A DNA stretch of 23,500 nucleotides from Tubiluchus corallicola (GCA_030141605.1 JAQGDQ010000759.1:5001-28500), one strand, 5' to 3'; positions 1-10,861 are shown, counted from the first letter of the stretch. Translations and numbers: made by a program. Notes: generated by a model from the letters alone, not told the origin.

Positions 1-80
1 GATTTCTTTTATTTTAGAATTCTGCCTGCCCAATGTGTACAATGGACGTGACGGGCGTATGATGATGATGATGATGATGA
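1..80 (+). repeat. (ATG)n-tailed retroposon, copy 1 (cut by window edge)
   Basis: This is the 3' half of a short interspersed element seen five times in the window. It starts inside the element at the window edge, contains the block TTCTGCCTGCCCAATG and ends in an (ATG)n run. The missing 5' half is present in the other copies, so this copy is truncated only by the window. Confidence 0.8.
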
Positions 81-106
81 CAATGAATTGTTGAAGATTG
101 TAAAAC

Positions 107-265
107 GGAAGTGGTGCTGACAAGCCACTGACGTAGCAGTGTCTAGTTTTTTGCTGGATTACTGCTGCGTTTACCTGTCTGAAGGCAGATTTCTTTTATT
201 TTAGAATTCTGCCTGCCCAATGTGTACAATGGACGTGACGGGCGTATGATGATGATGATGATGAT
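107..265 (+). repeat. (ATG)n-tailed retroposon, copy 2
   Basis: This is a complete copy. It begins GGAAGTGGTGCTGAC, as do copies 3-5, and ends in (ATG)n. The body is about 145 bp. Three self-complementary parts are visible: AGTGG/CCACT, CACTG/CAGTG and GGCAGA/TCTGCC. The flanks ATTGTAAAAC (before) and ATAGTAAACT (after) may be a decayed target-site duplication. No tRNA A or B box and no 5S or 7SL similarity was recognised, so the source of the head is unknown. Confidence 0.75.
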
Positions 266-279
266 AGTAAACTAATGGC

Positions 280-434
280 GGAAGTGGTGCTGAGAAGCCA
301 CTGACGTAGCAGTGTCTAGTTTTTTTGCTGGATTACTGCTGCGTTTACCTGTCTAAAGGCAGATTTCTTTTATTTTAGAATTCTGCCTGTCCAATATGTA
401 CAATGGACGTGACGGGCGTATGATGATGATGATG
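280..434 (+). repeat. (ATG)n-tailed retroposon, copy 3
   Basis: This is a third copy in the same orientation, starting 173 bp after copy 2 starts, with about 14 bp between them. It has the same GGAAGTGG start, the same hairpin-forming blocks and a short (ATG)n tail. The close head-to-tail spacing suggests either repeated insertion next to an older (ATG)n tail or local tandem duplication. Confidence 0.75.
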
Positions 435-512
435 GTTACTGAACACTTTTTCAAGTTTGCTGGAGGTATGACACACCAACGGATTTTAATTTGAAAACAT
501 TAATGTGTGACA

Positions 513-977
513 TTAGCCCTTTCAGTCCCATATTATTTTTTTTATAAGAATTTTTTTTTGGCTTGGCACTTTTGTTCAGTATGTCCATCTTGTTTACACA
601 TAATAATTATTTTTTCTACCTGTGCCCGCATGCTAAATATAGCCTGTTTCCCACGGAATACGTTGGGATTCAATGGAAGCATAAAATGTGCTTCATTTTG
701 CAACTGCTGATAATTTTTTAAAGTATTTAAGACATTTAGTGTGCATGCTATGCTGATCTGTACAAAGTCCTTTCTAAAGTACTGTACCTTACACAGTTTT
801 TATGCTATGTAGATTTTCTAGTTTGCCATTTTATCACCATTTTTAGTCTATTGTTATTGGCTTAAATCAAAATAACTATTAACAGACCAAATAACTGTCA
901 GTTTTAAAATTATATTTATTTTAAAGACAGAAAATATTCTTGTATCCCACGGGATACAACGGGTATGAAAGGGTTAA
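513..977. mobile_element. piggyBac-like MITE (candidate)
   Basis: The two ends are inverted and share CCCTTTCA followed by CCC two bases later. The right end is flanked by TTAA (974-977); the left end has TTAG (513-516), one base off. TTAA target duplication plus a CCCT-type terminus is the established mark of piggyBac-family elements. A subterminal motif TCCCACGG(A/G)ATA occurs at 649 and 945. No transposase is encoded; a 67-codon frame from 507 is not credible as a protein. Length is about 465 bp. Confidence 0.5.
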
Positions 978-1844
978 TATGAATTTAGGAACCACTACGA
1001 TTTCTGGAACTTTTGGAAAAAACTTCTTTAAACTTTACGTTTACAATATTATTGTGAATTGACTGACTTGTAGTGACTTCACCAGTGTTTTTGTATTTGA
1101 CGCAGCAACGAACTTTTGTATTGTAACTATTTTTGGAAGCTATGTACCATTTATCATTGCAAACTCGGTAAAACTAACAACAGGGCAGTTGCAATAGAGA
1201 GTCACGGATGAGGAACATTGCCCCTGTGCTGCCGGTATGAGAGGTTATCAGTTTCGACCCTGGAACTCAGCGTGTAGCCCCGTTGAAATCATTACTGGAA
1301 GTCATCCGAACGTAGCGTCTTGAAGTTAATCATTTTAACTACCCACTCCATTACCCGAAAAAACCGAGAGAAATTGGAAGCACGTGATTGCTGTGAGCTG
1401 TTCACAGGTTCCGCAGCCGGCTATTGCAAGCGTTTCTCTTCCTAAATAACGCATAATGGTCACCCTTTTTGTGAGCTTACTTAGTAAGAGGTTCCCCATT
1501 ATAGTTTAAAAGCGGCGGCGAGTCGCCCGAAGACTACATGGGGTTTTGGCGGGGGCAAGCCTCTTTTATGTCTGCTAAGAAAAGCTGTTGAGTATAATGG
1601 AGTGATTGTGTGTGAGTCGTGGTATTTCCTCCAGAGATGTGTTTACTAGCTGTACTGCCTGGTCTTCGAGTTTATAAAAAACCCATTAGGAACAGAAACT
1701 GTATTTAAATTGCGGGTTTTTTCACATATTCAGAATTGTTCAGGTTATCTGCGCCTGGCATTATTGATCATTGGTTCGAACATGCTGGCATTGTTGTTGC
1801 ACACTGTGACGTCATACGCAACAATCGCAGTGGATACGATGCAC
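978..1844. other. No gene recognised
   Basis: This is AT-rich sequence with a somewhat GC-richer patch around 1200-1560. No open frame with protein character, no exon with good splice sites and no clear repeat family was found. A block near 1240-1260 (GTTTCGACCC) loosely recalls a pol III B box, but I could not find a matching A box or a tRNA fold. Confidence 0.5.
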
Positions 1845-2510
1845 GGTAAAAATGGTACAAGAAAAATGGCAGGAATAAAAAAGTGAGTAAAAATGGCAGA
1901 AATGAAAAAGCGGGTAAAAATGGCACCAGAAAAATGGTAGAAATGAAAAAGTAAGTAAAAGTGGCACAGGAAAAATGGCAGAATTGGAAAAGCGGGTAAA
2001 AATGGCAGAATTGGAAAAGTGGGTAAAAATGGCACAGGAAAAATGGTAGAAATGAAAAAGTAAGTAAAAGTGGCACAGGAAAAATGGTAGAAATGAAAAA
2101 GTAGTAAAAATGGTACAAGAAAAATGGCAGAAATGAAAAAGCGGGTAAAAATGGCACAGGAAAAATGGTAGAAATGAAAAAGTAAGTAAAAGTGGCACAG
2201 GGAATATGGCAGAAATGGAAAAGTTGGTAAAAATGGCACAGGAAAAATGGCAGAATTGGAAAAGTGGGTAAAAATGGCACCAGAAAAATGGTAGAAATGA
2301 AAAAGTAAGTAAAAGTGGCACAGGAAAAATGGCAGAATTGGAAAAGCGGGTAAAAATGGCACAGGAAAAATGGCAGAATTGGAAAAGCGGGTAAAAATGG
2401 CACAGGAAAAATGGTAGAAATGAAAAAGTAAGTAAAAGTGGCACAGTGAATATGGCAGAAATGGAAAAGTTGGTAAAAATGGTAGATGGCACAAATGGAA
2501 AAGCAAGTAA
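1845..2510. repeat. 41-bp minisatellite array
   Basis: This is a tandem array of about 16 units of roughly 41 bp, each made of two similar half-units built on AAAAATGGCACAGGAAAAATGG and a GAATTGG or GAAATGA block. For example CAGAATT starts at 2333 and again at 2374. The half-units vary (GCGGGT, GTAAGT, GTTGGT linkers). The minus strand is free of stops in all three frames for 220-300 codons. This follows from a stop-poor unit whose length is not a multiple of three, so I do not call a protein here. Confidence 0.85.
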
Positions 2511-2547
2511 CCCACAGTAACCCTAAACTCACATATTACTAAGTATG

Positions 2548-2587
2548 CCATTTTTTCCAGTGACATTTTTCCCTGTGCCATTTTTAT
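2548..2587 (-). repeat. Inverted copy of the minisatellite half-unit
   Basis: The segment TGCCATTTTTTCCAGTGACA and the TTTTTCCCTGTGCCATTTTT that follows are the reverse complement of the array unit (AAAAATGGCACAGG...). It lies about 40 bp after the array, so transcripts of the region could fold back. It may mark one arm of a fold-back element that later expanded. Confidence 0.55.
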
Positions 2588-2599
2588 CAATATTTGCTC

Positions 2600-5500
2600 G
2601 ATGCGAACAGTGCAGCAGCTGTCTTGTATAGTTGACAATTATTTTTCAATTTTAAACTTTCATTGCTTAGATTTGAACGTTAGTATCTAATAAACCAAGG
2701 ACATCTGTGTTTAGCTTGAGTGCAATTTATAAACTGAACGAAGTTTAATTTAATTAAAGTAAATCTTGGGGGTGGAATCTTGGTATAAATGAAACTCGTG
2801 AGAACGAAAATAACCACTCAAAAACTGATACCAAATACTGTAAATAGAAACTCGTACTACAATTTCCATCAAAGGTTTATTCGTCTGTACATTAACTTCC
2901 GATATGAATAATTTCTTTTTGGCGGTTAAGTTGAATACGACAAAGGTATGATTAATCGTGTTGTTACCAGGTGTTCGTAACAATTAACAATTGATTGAAT
3001 AAACTGCCTACTCACCTGTGAAGCTTTGAGTGAGGAATTGTTAGTTTGACGCAGATGTAATTTGTAAATAATAAGTTTACTTTGAGCACTGGAATGCACA
3101 GTTGCAGATGTGCTCTGATATTTAATCATTTCTATTCAATTTGTTAGCGACTTCGTTAAAAAAAGCTAAAATTTTCACAAAACGTCAACTAAGCTTTTCC
3201 GTTTTTGCACGAAGAATCTCCGTTGCTTAGCGCAGAAATAGGTAGAGGTAGGAATTTCTTAGTAAAATAGAACATGTGATATACTCTGTGATAATATGGA
3301 ACATACTACTCGGTACTTAGTAGATGGAAATGTAGATCGAACATTTCACGCACGCACGCATGCGCATGCCTTCCCACGCTCTCACACGTGCACACACCCA
3401 CACGAACGTATCACGTCCCATGCCGCTTCTCACATGATTTGTGAAACGACTCAGTGGCTTTTAATTAGTTTTATAACTCCTAATTACTGCACTAAGCCTC
3501 TTGTTTATTGCACCGACTAATTCCCAGATCGGAATCACCTTGTTGTTCTCGTCCACATTCACTTGTATCATGTCATGTTAGTTATGAACTATTCTATGTG
3601 AACCTCATTCTGCGGGTTCCGTATTTTGTAGGCTGGTAACTGTCAGTGAATATGCTATACGAACATAGGGTATTAAATTCATTTCAGCTTTTAAATATTT
3701 AAATTTTCTTTTCCTGTGAAACGTTTCAGCCAGTGATAGAGCCTACTTAATGTAGGATTGTTTCTGTTTTTCGTGAACAAAGTATATTGCTGGGGTGAGA
3801 TGTTGTATGCTAGACCACATCGCCCAGAAGCAGTTTTTTGTGATCACACCCAATTCCTGGACAGTTTTAGTACTGCTTAACTTTGGCTATATACATATCG
3901 CTAGAAGCTTGCACTATGAATTCGATTAGAAGCATTACTGTAAAATCATGGATTGCTGCATTCGTAATTTTTGCCTGTTACATATGAGATCATCACTTCA
4001 GACTAGTTCTGCGGACACTAACCAAATTAACAGGCTCAGTCTCTCTCTTTCTCTATGCATATAGTTCCTTCATTAGCCTGAATAAATACGCCTATAATCG
4101 TCTGGCTGCTACGAATAATATTATGGTAATGTTCAGCAACTGCCTTGCTATCTGATAATCATTGTTCCTCGAGTGCTCACTGTCTCCAGAAAGTACCCCA
4201 CTTAAGCTATCTACGAGTGCCTCTGGGATAAAGAAAGATGATTATAGAAGTGATTGTGCGCATGCGTCGACTGAATGCCAATGTTTACCGCAACTAATGT
4301 GATATGTGATCGAAGTAATTGAGTTCCCGGGGTCGCGGTGGTCCCACTCCCCCCGTCTTCTTGGCTATTCTGTGCTAATTTTATGGAAATTAAGCACGGC
4401 TGTCCGACATTTTAGGACTTTATTGACTGTTGCGAGAATTTTATAAGAGACGGGCTTAACAGAGAAGGTTACCAAATAAACTCTGAATACTACGCTATGT
4501 AAAAAAAATGCATAAAAAGGGTTCCCGCGGTCAGGGAAAATCCTTGAAAATACAGGCTATCTTGAAAAGTCAGAGGAAAAGAGAATTTCGGGGAAAAGAT
4601 AAAAAGTCACGGAAAATGATGAAAATGGGGCGAAAAGTCAGGGAAATTAGAAAGGGTTGCAAAAATAATCACCGTGAACCGATATTTTTCCAAACGTATT
4701 TTTCTGCCATTCGTGTTCAAATAAAATTTTTGCTATGGCAGGTTCTCAGTTTCGATTTCTGTTCCAAAATCAAAAAAAGATTAGCCGACACACATTGTAT
4801 ATATCCGTATAATTATGAATGTCCATACGCAAAAATGTATGTATATGTATACTGGTAATGCAATTTCTGCTTATCTTGGTCATGAAAAATCAATATTTGG
4901 TCAGGGAAAGTCGTGGAAAATTGACGGGAAATGTATTTTCAAATTCTGTGAGAACCCTGATCTGCAACAGAGTTTATTAAAAAGCACTGGTCGATTTTGG
5001 TTTTTGAAATCCTAATGGTTGCAACTGTTTGTGGTTTGCTACGTTGCAGAGCTAATTTTTCAATATTTATGTTCAAAAGTAAACTTGGAAATGCAACTAG
5101 TGAACGTAATGTTATGAATATCTCATGTCACACTCGAGCGAAATATAAAGTCAAAAAATACAAAAAAAATACAAAATAAAAAAACAGAAACGCCACTCAG
5201 CCAATGTGTACTTCTATTTCGTCAATTGACATTATAATTTGCGACATTCCTTCCGGGCGCATTTTCATTTTATTTACGTACAAATGAAAGTGGCTGCACA
5301 TTATTGCATATGGACAGCAGATGCTTCATATGTTAGTCAAGTCTAAAATTGCGCTTCTTGTGAAAAAGAGGCGTTATTTGCATAACACGAAGTATGAAAT
5401 CAAATATTCTCCGGGCTACAGTCTATGTCTTACAAGCAGCCCTTAATTTTTTACTGTAAAATTTCCTAACCGTCGTTACAGTGAGATTTTATGACATGAA

Positions 5501-6087
5501 TGTGATTGATGGTGAGCTTACTTGTACTGAGAAATGTGAAGCACACGTGTTTGTCTACGTACTGCTTCAGTGTTAGCTTGCGTGACAAAAGCGTGCAAAT
5601 TCATGATTTTGTCTGTCTCAATCAATTTCAATATCGCAGTATTGGGTTCAGCGCATCACTGCCTCAACGTGCCGCGAATGTGTCCGTGCACGGCAAAACA
5701 AAATTTGTGTAACATTGTAAAATATACGTAATCCACACGTTGCAATTTCACAATTTTTTACATCGTCAAATAGCGTCTGTTAATTTCATTTGCGGAAATA
5801 AACGAGGCAGAAGTATTTCGAATTGTGTCACAACTGTCTGAACGCTGTTTTGTGAACATTTGCTTTACTTTTCAAACATTCATTGACGGGTAATGGAAAT
5901 CAGCTAGGCGATTAGGGGGTGTTTGCATTCTACTATCAAATCTAAATAGTAGCACAATGCCATAAGTTAGCACGTCTTGGCTAACTGTAGGTCATTCAAT
6001 TGTGTATGTTTGTTGCAGTAAATATTTACCCTTGTTGGTCACGTGATCTCGTCTGACAAATGGCCGTATAGTTTATTTCTTTTGCAG
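2600..6087. other. Non-coding stretch, no gene recognised
   Basis: This is AT-rich sequence upstream of the first coding exon. It must contain or lead to the gene's promoter and any 5' untranslated exon, but I cannot place either. Minor contents: a CA/CG-alternating patch at 3345-3415, a GC-rich spot at 4325-4365, a purine-rich patch at 4508-4660 with repeated GTCAGGGAAA words (again near 4898), and an A-rich run at 5150-5190. Open frames of 60-116 codons here show no domain or codon signal I trust. Confidence 0.5.
3345..3415. repeat. Purine-pyrimidine alternating CA/CG low-complexity patch
   Basis: The stretch is rich in CACGCACGCACGCATGCGCA and CACACACCCACACG. Such alternation can favour left-handed DNA. 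The 74-codon open frame across it (His/Thr rich) reflects the simple repeat rather than a gene. Confidence 0.6.
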
Positions 6088-6205
6088 ATCTCGTGATGTA
6101 ATGTTTGGTGGTTACGAAAGATGAGGATGGGGAATACGGGAGGTTGCGCACAAGTCGTTTGCTGTTGGCTGGCCTGTTTGATTTTACTACTTCCGGCCTT
6201 GCTAG
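6088..6205 (+). CDS. Two-FN3 receptor, exon 1: 5'UTR end and signal peptide
   Basis: Coding starts at ATG 6121; a second in-frame ATG at 6127 has A at -3 and G at +4 and could be used instead. The exon encodes 28 residues and one extra base: a short polar start (MRMGNTGGCAQ) and a hydrophobic core (VVCCWLACLILLLPALL), the look of a secretory signal peptide. It closes at a good donor, TAG|GTATGT, in phase 1. The next exon I recognise (10862) begins with the two bases needed for phase 1, giving Val across the junction. Bases 6088-6120 would be 5'UTR after a pyrimidine-rich acceptor. The 4.7-kb intron could hide further exons, but I saw no Ig-like or other domain exon in it. Direct splicing is inferred from phase and from the need of the FN3 exons for a signal peptide. 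Confidence 0.65.
6101..6124 (+). promoter_or_regulatory. Short uORF whose stop overlaps the receptor start codon
   Basis: An ATG at 6101 opens a seven-codon frame (MFGGYER) that ends in TGA at 6122-6124. That TGA shares two bases with the receptor ATG at 6121-6123 (ATGA overlap). A likely 3' splice site (TTTCTTTTGCAG, ending 6087) places both in one exon. Overlapping stop/start pairs are known to allow termination-reinitiation, so translation may be coupled or damped. The structure is seen; the regulation is inferred. Confidence 0.5.
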
Positions 6206-6794
6206 GTATGTATCAACAATTATCAGGATTTTGTTTATTTGTGTTTTGCAATTTGCCCTGCGGATTCGATTAAAGCCCGCTGCGCAGAGTGGGCTAATTA
6301 TGAATTCTTGGAACTCGAGGGATGCGTGGGTTCATGTAGAGGAGGAAACAATACTCTTCATCAATTCAATTTATTGTGCAAAAATGCAGTCAACATTACA
6401 TACATTGGCAAGTAGGAATGAGATTTGTTAATCCGCAAAAAAATAGCAGATCTATTACTAGATTTAAAAAAATGATAAAAAATCAAATTTCAAGTAAGTA
6501 TCAGTGAGTAATCAAAATTTCTATCAGTATCCATCCTCACATTTGTAGCAAAACAATGATGGTGTCTTAATCAAGTTATCTTAATTTTACATACGTAATA
6601 GAAACTATCTATCTATCTTTAATATCTTCTCATATATGAGCTTCATTCATTACATCATTGCATTTTAAGCACTAATGTTTTTTTATCACACGATTCACTT
6701 TAAATTTTCAGATTATTTTCATTACTTTTTTTCTTCCACTGTGTGGGACAATCTAACAAGCCCTGCTTTTTGATTGCCCGCAACACATTTACCT

Positions 6795-6940
6795 TCGTAT
6801 ACAGGTGAACAGTGTGTGAGGCTTTTCCTGTGCAGTATTTCTTGTTTGTACTATGTTCATGATACAATATCCCTTTCGCCAGATATTGTACATGAAACTA
6901 TTGTAAATGTGTAATGTGAAATAAATGACTTATGACTTAA
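6795..6940 (+). mobile_element. LINE 3' end with stem-loop and ATAAATGACTTA tail
   Basis: The tail reads GTGAAATAAATGACTTATGACTTA, a poly(A)-signal-like block running into a short tandem repeat, typical of CR1/L2/jockey-type 3' ends. Just upstream, CATGATACAATATC (6858-6871) pairs with GATATTGTACATG (6882-6894) with one bulged base, around a 10-nt loop. Such a 3' stem-loop can serve as a reverse-transcriptase recognition site. No coding part remains, so the copy is severely 5'-truncated. The left border is approximate. Confidence 0.5.
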
Positions 6941-7929
6941 GTACAAAAAGAGAATCATATACCCGCAGAACTACAGATTGCTATCAGATATTTAAAAAAA
7001 CTGACGTACTGCTACTTAGTTATACTAGCTATTATGAGATACACTTCGACTATTGCAATTATATTATTAATCAAACTGATTGAGATTTTGGGTGACCAAT
7101 GATACTTGCTAGTAGTAATATATACTATTCTATAGATTGCAAAGCTTTATATTAATTAGTGTAATTATGACTATTATTAACGGGGATACACATTGACTAG
7201 TTTAATATACAGCATTAAAATTAACGGAGAGTTTGCTTTTACGATCACTTGCCAGACAAGGTGAGCTTTACGTTGTATATGTAGTTTCAGTAATTTTTGC
7301 CATTATTTGATTTTTAGTAGCCAAGTTCAAATTCATGTCAAACTAATACCTTTAACAAGTTTCGCCTTGCTAAAAAAGAAATTTCAAACGGTTTATAAAA
7401 ATTTGAAACGACTTTTTGTCTAAATTAAATAATTAACATTAATTGTGGGTGTACAAAATTACTTTAGGTCGGTTCAGTGTTGTGAAATTATGCTTTAAAT
7501 AATACTAAGACCAGGATGGTAAAGTTCCAGCATTTACTTCACAATGCACAGATATATGCAGTAACTAAATTGAAAGCAGAGCTCTTCAGTGTCTACTTCT
7601 GCAATTATATCAAAATATTAGGTAAAAGCACGAAACTAAAATTGTTGCTGAAAGCAGCCATGTTTGTTACTGAATAAAATTAGTACTAGATTCAATAACA
7701 GAGCAGAGACAAATTAGTAGCACATTCTTTTTTCTACGTAGAATTGGATCTTTAAAATTTATGGTTATTGCTTCCAAAATTACAAGATGAAAATCTGATC
7801 TGCACTTGTATATAATTTTGAAATTTGAATCATTGCAATTATCTGCGCATGACTGATTGTTGTGTAGATTCTGGGCTATGGTAGATGTGGTTAGTTTGCA
7901 GCTGAATTACTTTTGCTTTGTCTGCCTGG

Positions 7930-8020
7930 TAGAGGTGAGCTTCCGACGTTTGAATTCGATTCGAACGAGTTTTTTTAGGTCGAATTCGATTCGAACCTGA
8001 AATTATTGATTCGAATAGTT
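7930..8020 (+). mobile_element. Possible hAT element end with GAATTCGATTCGAAC repeats
   Basis: TAGAGGTGAGC at 7930 looks like a hAT terminus (TAG/CAG + GGTG(G/A)GC). It is followed by GAATTCGATTCGAAC at 7952 and again at 7982 (30 bp apart), and by GATTCGAAT at 8009. Such repeated motifs next to a terminus are common transposase-binding arrangements. I found no matching opposite end, so this may be a broken end. Confidence 0.3.
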
Positions 8021-9682
8021 CAGCACTTCAGCCACATACGTTCTTTATCATTAAAATATTTGAAACAGCATGCAATTAGCACAATTTAGCTACAGTTTCT
8101 GCGCAAAATTTTTAGCAAGCTAATAGTGGTTTTACTGCAGAATAAAATCAAGTAATCAACTTTACCAACATCATGATCTTAGTATTATTTAAAACATTAT
8201 TGAAATTCTGCACTACCAAGAACCTGTTGTGAAATTCCACGAGTATGGCTTTTGAAAATTTTATCATTGCCTCATGATAAGTCAAACTCTGACTAATTAA
8301 ATTAGTAAAATTACCGCGTGTGTGCTGCACGGGCTCGTTTCACTGCTAGAATAAATGCGTGCTGCAACCCTAAAATTTACGAGCAAAAATGACGCATGCT
8401 GTGTCGTCTGATTGGTCGTTGATGTCGTATAATGGAGACAGTGTGCTCAGGATAAGTCTACTGGCTCTACTCTGCTAATGAACCATGAGAAATTTTGTGA
8501 TGTTCGTGACATTAATAAACCCGCCCGCAATGATTTACTATGCCGCGCAGGTACAGTAATAATGCCCCAGTCGCTCGTTTGATGAGTCATCTCGAGCATG
8601 TTTTTTGCCAATTAGGCACTCGTTACCTAACGATTACTCTTCGATCTATCATGATTCCGGCATCAAATGCGGGTTATTAATTTCTTTGTTCGCTCTTCTA
8701 ATATTCCCGCCTGATCTTTGCTGATCGTAAAGTCAGTTAGTGTGATAATTACTTGTGCTGTGTTGCAGTTTCTGGCTTCAGGGAATTTTATGTGTGACCT
8801 TGTGCCACTGCCTGGCGATGTTATGAAACACGTACGCCATGGCATTGGGTCTCTTTTTATCACTGGACAAAACGCACCAGTAGACAGTAGAATAATATCC
8901 TTGTCGCTAGATATTTTCTGTTGCGGTACAGTTTAATGTTGCTGGCGCCATCTACGGCGCTTTCCGATAATTAAACTTTCAACTCTCAAGCAGGTAAAAA
9001 TGGATTTCAAATTTGTTTACCTAGGCGTGTCTTAACTTACTAATCACCGTATTTAGGTTTTATATCGTTTCGTGTAGCCTGATAGTAACGTTTTCAGAGA
9101 CTGTCAAGTTCAGGCGCAGCTAAAAATAGCTCTGACATCAGTCACATCAGCCTATCATTGTTGGATGCAATTAGCACAAAGAGCAATTCCTACCATTTAC
9201 GCTGTTTGCAGTAGGGAAATTACCTACATTTTTCTTCTCCGCTGTTCTTTGCGCTGAAGAAAAAGACAAATTTACATTGCGTAATGCGTGTATACATTTA
9301 TTGTATGTATAGCTGATAGTCAGGGCGGGCCAGTAATCGAGAGAGGCGGTTATGGTTAATAAAAGTGATGAATAAAACTAGTTGCTTTGAGTCATAATAT
9401 TATAGTGTTAGTGCATGTGAAAGAGCATTGTTGTTTATGCTAAAGGAAGTATTTAAACCCTGCTTCTCCAAAAATATCTGTAGTATTTGTTCATTTTTGC
9501 CTTTATTGTGTAAAATTGTATTGCCCATATAAAATGAGATTCCAACAAGATTGGTAAATACTACCTGTAGTTCATTACTACCAAGCTTTCAGTCTAATAT
9601 TTTAGTGTCTGGCATGTCATTGCATCCCCAATAAAAAGAATAATCCACCAATATGCATTAAACGTTGTGACCTGATTGTGGA

Positions 9683-10021
9683 CAGGGCATATTTCAGCCT
9701 AAGCGAGGCCCGGGGAAGTGGGGCGTGTGAGGCCACATGGGGGGGGGAGCGCCGGGGAAGTGGGGCGCCACCATGGTTGGTGCCAAGAAAATTTTTGAAC
9801 TGCTAGAACGTAGGAGAAGCATTTTCGAAGAGAAAATATGGAGTTATACGGTTGTTAAAGGAAAGAACAATTGAAAGAAAAACTGTTTTATTCTCAAGAC
9901 CAGTCCTTAATACTTGTCAAACAGTGAAATCAAAAACAACAAAGAAAATGTTACCTCGATGCGAGGCCCCCCTGGAGGGTGAGAGTATCCCCACTTCTCC
10001 CCCCCCCCGAAATAGGCCCTG
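9683..10021. mobile_element. hAT-type MITE with perfect 8-bp target duplication
   Basis: The element begins CAGGGCATATTTC and ends with the inverse of CAGGGCCTATTTC (12 of 13 bases shared). It is flanked on both sides by the identical octamer ATTGTGGA (9675-9682 and 10022-10029). Eight-base duplications with CAGGG-type termini define the hAT superfamily. The 339-bp body has no transposase and carries a G run near the left end (about 9738-9747) and a C run near the right (about 10000-10009). It is a clear non-autonomous insertion in intron 1. Confidence 0.85.
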
Positions 10022-10238
10022 ATTGTGGAATCAGTTTCACAAGATCTGCCACAGAAAGTAGAAAAGGCCTGATGTACTTTAAATTGGCTTCACTTTGTGG
10101 CAACTTTTTTTAGCTAACTAGATGGCACCACGTGCTAGCAGTGCGATGTTAATATAAGCACCTTATGTTGTTACTAGTAGCTCTATTCCGATTTCATAAA
10201 ATGTTTTTGTTGGTTTTGTTTTGGAAAATTAACTAGAA

Positions 10239-10731
10239 TGGTGATGGGCGATTAATAGACTAATAGAATTAATCTAGATTACAACCATGTATGAATCGAT
10301 ATAATCGGTTATTGAATTCAGTTAATCAAGAGTAAAATATATGTGTTACATACTGACTAAAAGGCAATGTTTTAGCACAAATAAACGGAATTGTTGCTTT
10401 TTCTTCTTCATTTTTCTCACCTTACACAATGCGCACATTTGCAAACCACGTGTTACAAACTGGGGCTTCTTATTCATTTTCACCTGACGTGTGAAGCTGA
10501 CATAGTAATAGAGCAGTTAATGAATGTACTTGTTTATAAAAATAGTTTGCAAGTACGAAAATGGCTGACAGCGACAAAAGACCATGACGAAGTTTATAGG
10601 CTACATTTCAGTGCTGCAATGTTTGAAAAATATGTGGCTAAAACACTAAGAAATTATTGCAAAAGGTTAATCGTAATATCGAAGAACAAGATTGTTATCA
10701 AATTGGAAAGTTTCAAAATCGCCCATCACTA
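10239..10731. mobile_element. hAT-type non-autonomous element
   Basis: Left end TGGTGATGGGCGATT and right end (inverted) TAGTGATGGGCGATT differ at one base. The flanking octamers AACTAGAA (10231-10238) and GAGTAGAA (10732-10739) match at 6 of 8 positions, an older 8-bp target duplication. The length is 493 bp. A 113-codon open frame covers the right half (10391-10732), but I recognise no hAT transposase motif in it. It ends only about 130 bp before exon 2. Confidence 0.7.
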
Positions 10732-10861
10732 GAGTAGAACCTTTTTTAATTTCTGCTCACCTCCCTATGTCGGCACTCTCTATCTTTAAACGTGCGTTTT
10801 TCTGTGAGTTTTTTAACTAAGAAAATATGCAATAGCGGATACCTTTTATCATTTCTTGCAG

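Larger units (their letters stand above)
6206..10861. other. Intron 1 (4.66 kb), repeat-bearing
   Basis: Bounded by GTATGT at 6206 and TTTCTTGCAG ending at 10861. It holds a LINE 3' end, a hAT-like end and two hAT-type elements, listed separately. The stretches 6960-7920 and 8030-9670 show no recognisable gene or repeat. A 72-codon frame at 8718-8936 follows a TGTTGCAG and is slightly GC-richer than its surroundings, but has no domain I recognise. Confidence 0.6.

Noticed and set aside
107-265. Hammerhead ribozyme (retrozyme) in the (ATG)n retroposon
   Set aside because: The conserved CTGATGA and GAAA core elements are absent in the right order.
1190-1320. tRNA-derived SINE head
   Set aside because: The B-box-like GTTTCGACCC has an extra base, and I found no A box or cloverleaf.
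1745-2638. Phe/Pro-rich repeat protein on the minus strand
   Set aside because: All three frames are equally open over a simple repeat, so openness is not evidence of coding. No start context or splice logic supports it.
3296-3520. His-rich 74-codon protein
   Set aside because: The composition comes from the CA/CG simple repeat.
4508-4858. Lys-rich 116-codon protein
   Set aside because: It is a purine-rich degenerate repeat (GTCAGGGAAA words) and shows no domain or splice support.
8718-8936. Additional receptor exon after TGTTGCAG
   Set aside because: It has no FN3 or Ig character and no convincing donor in the needed phase.
10391-10732. Small protein gene of 113 codons
   Set aside because: It lies inside the hAT-type element and ends with its terminal inverted repeat; no recognised motif.
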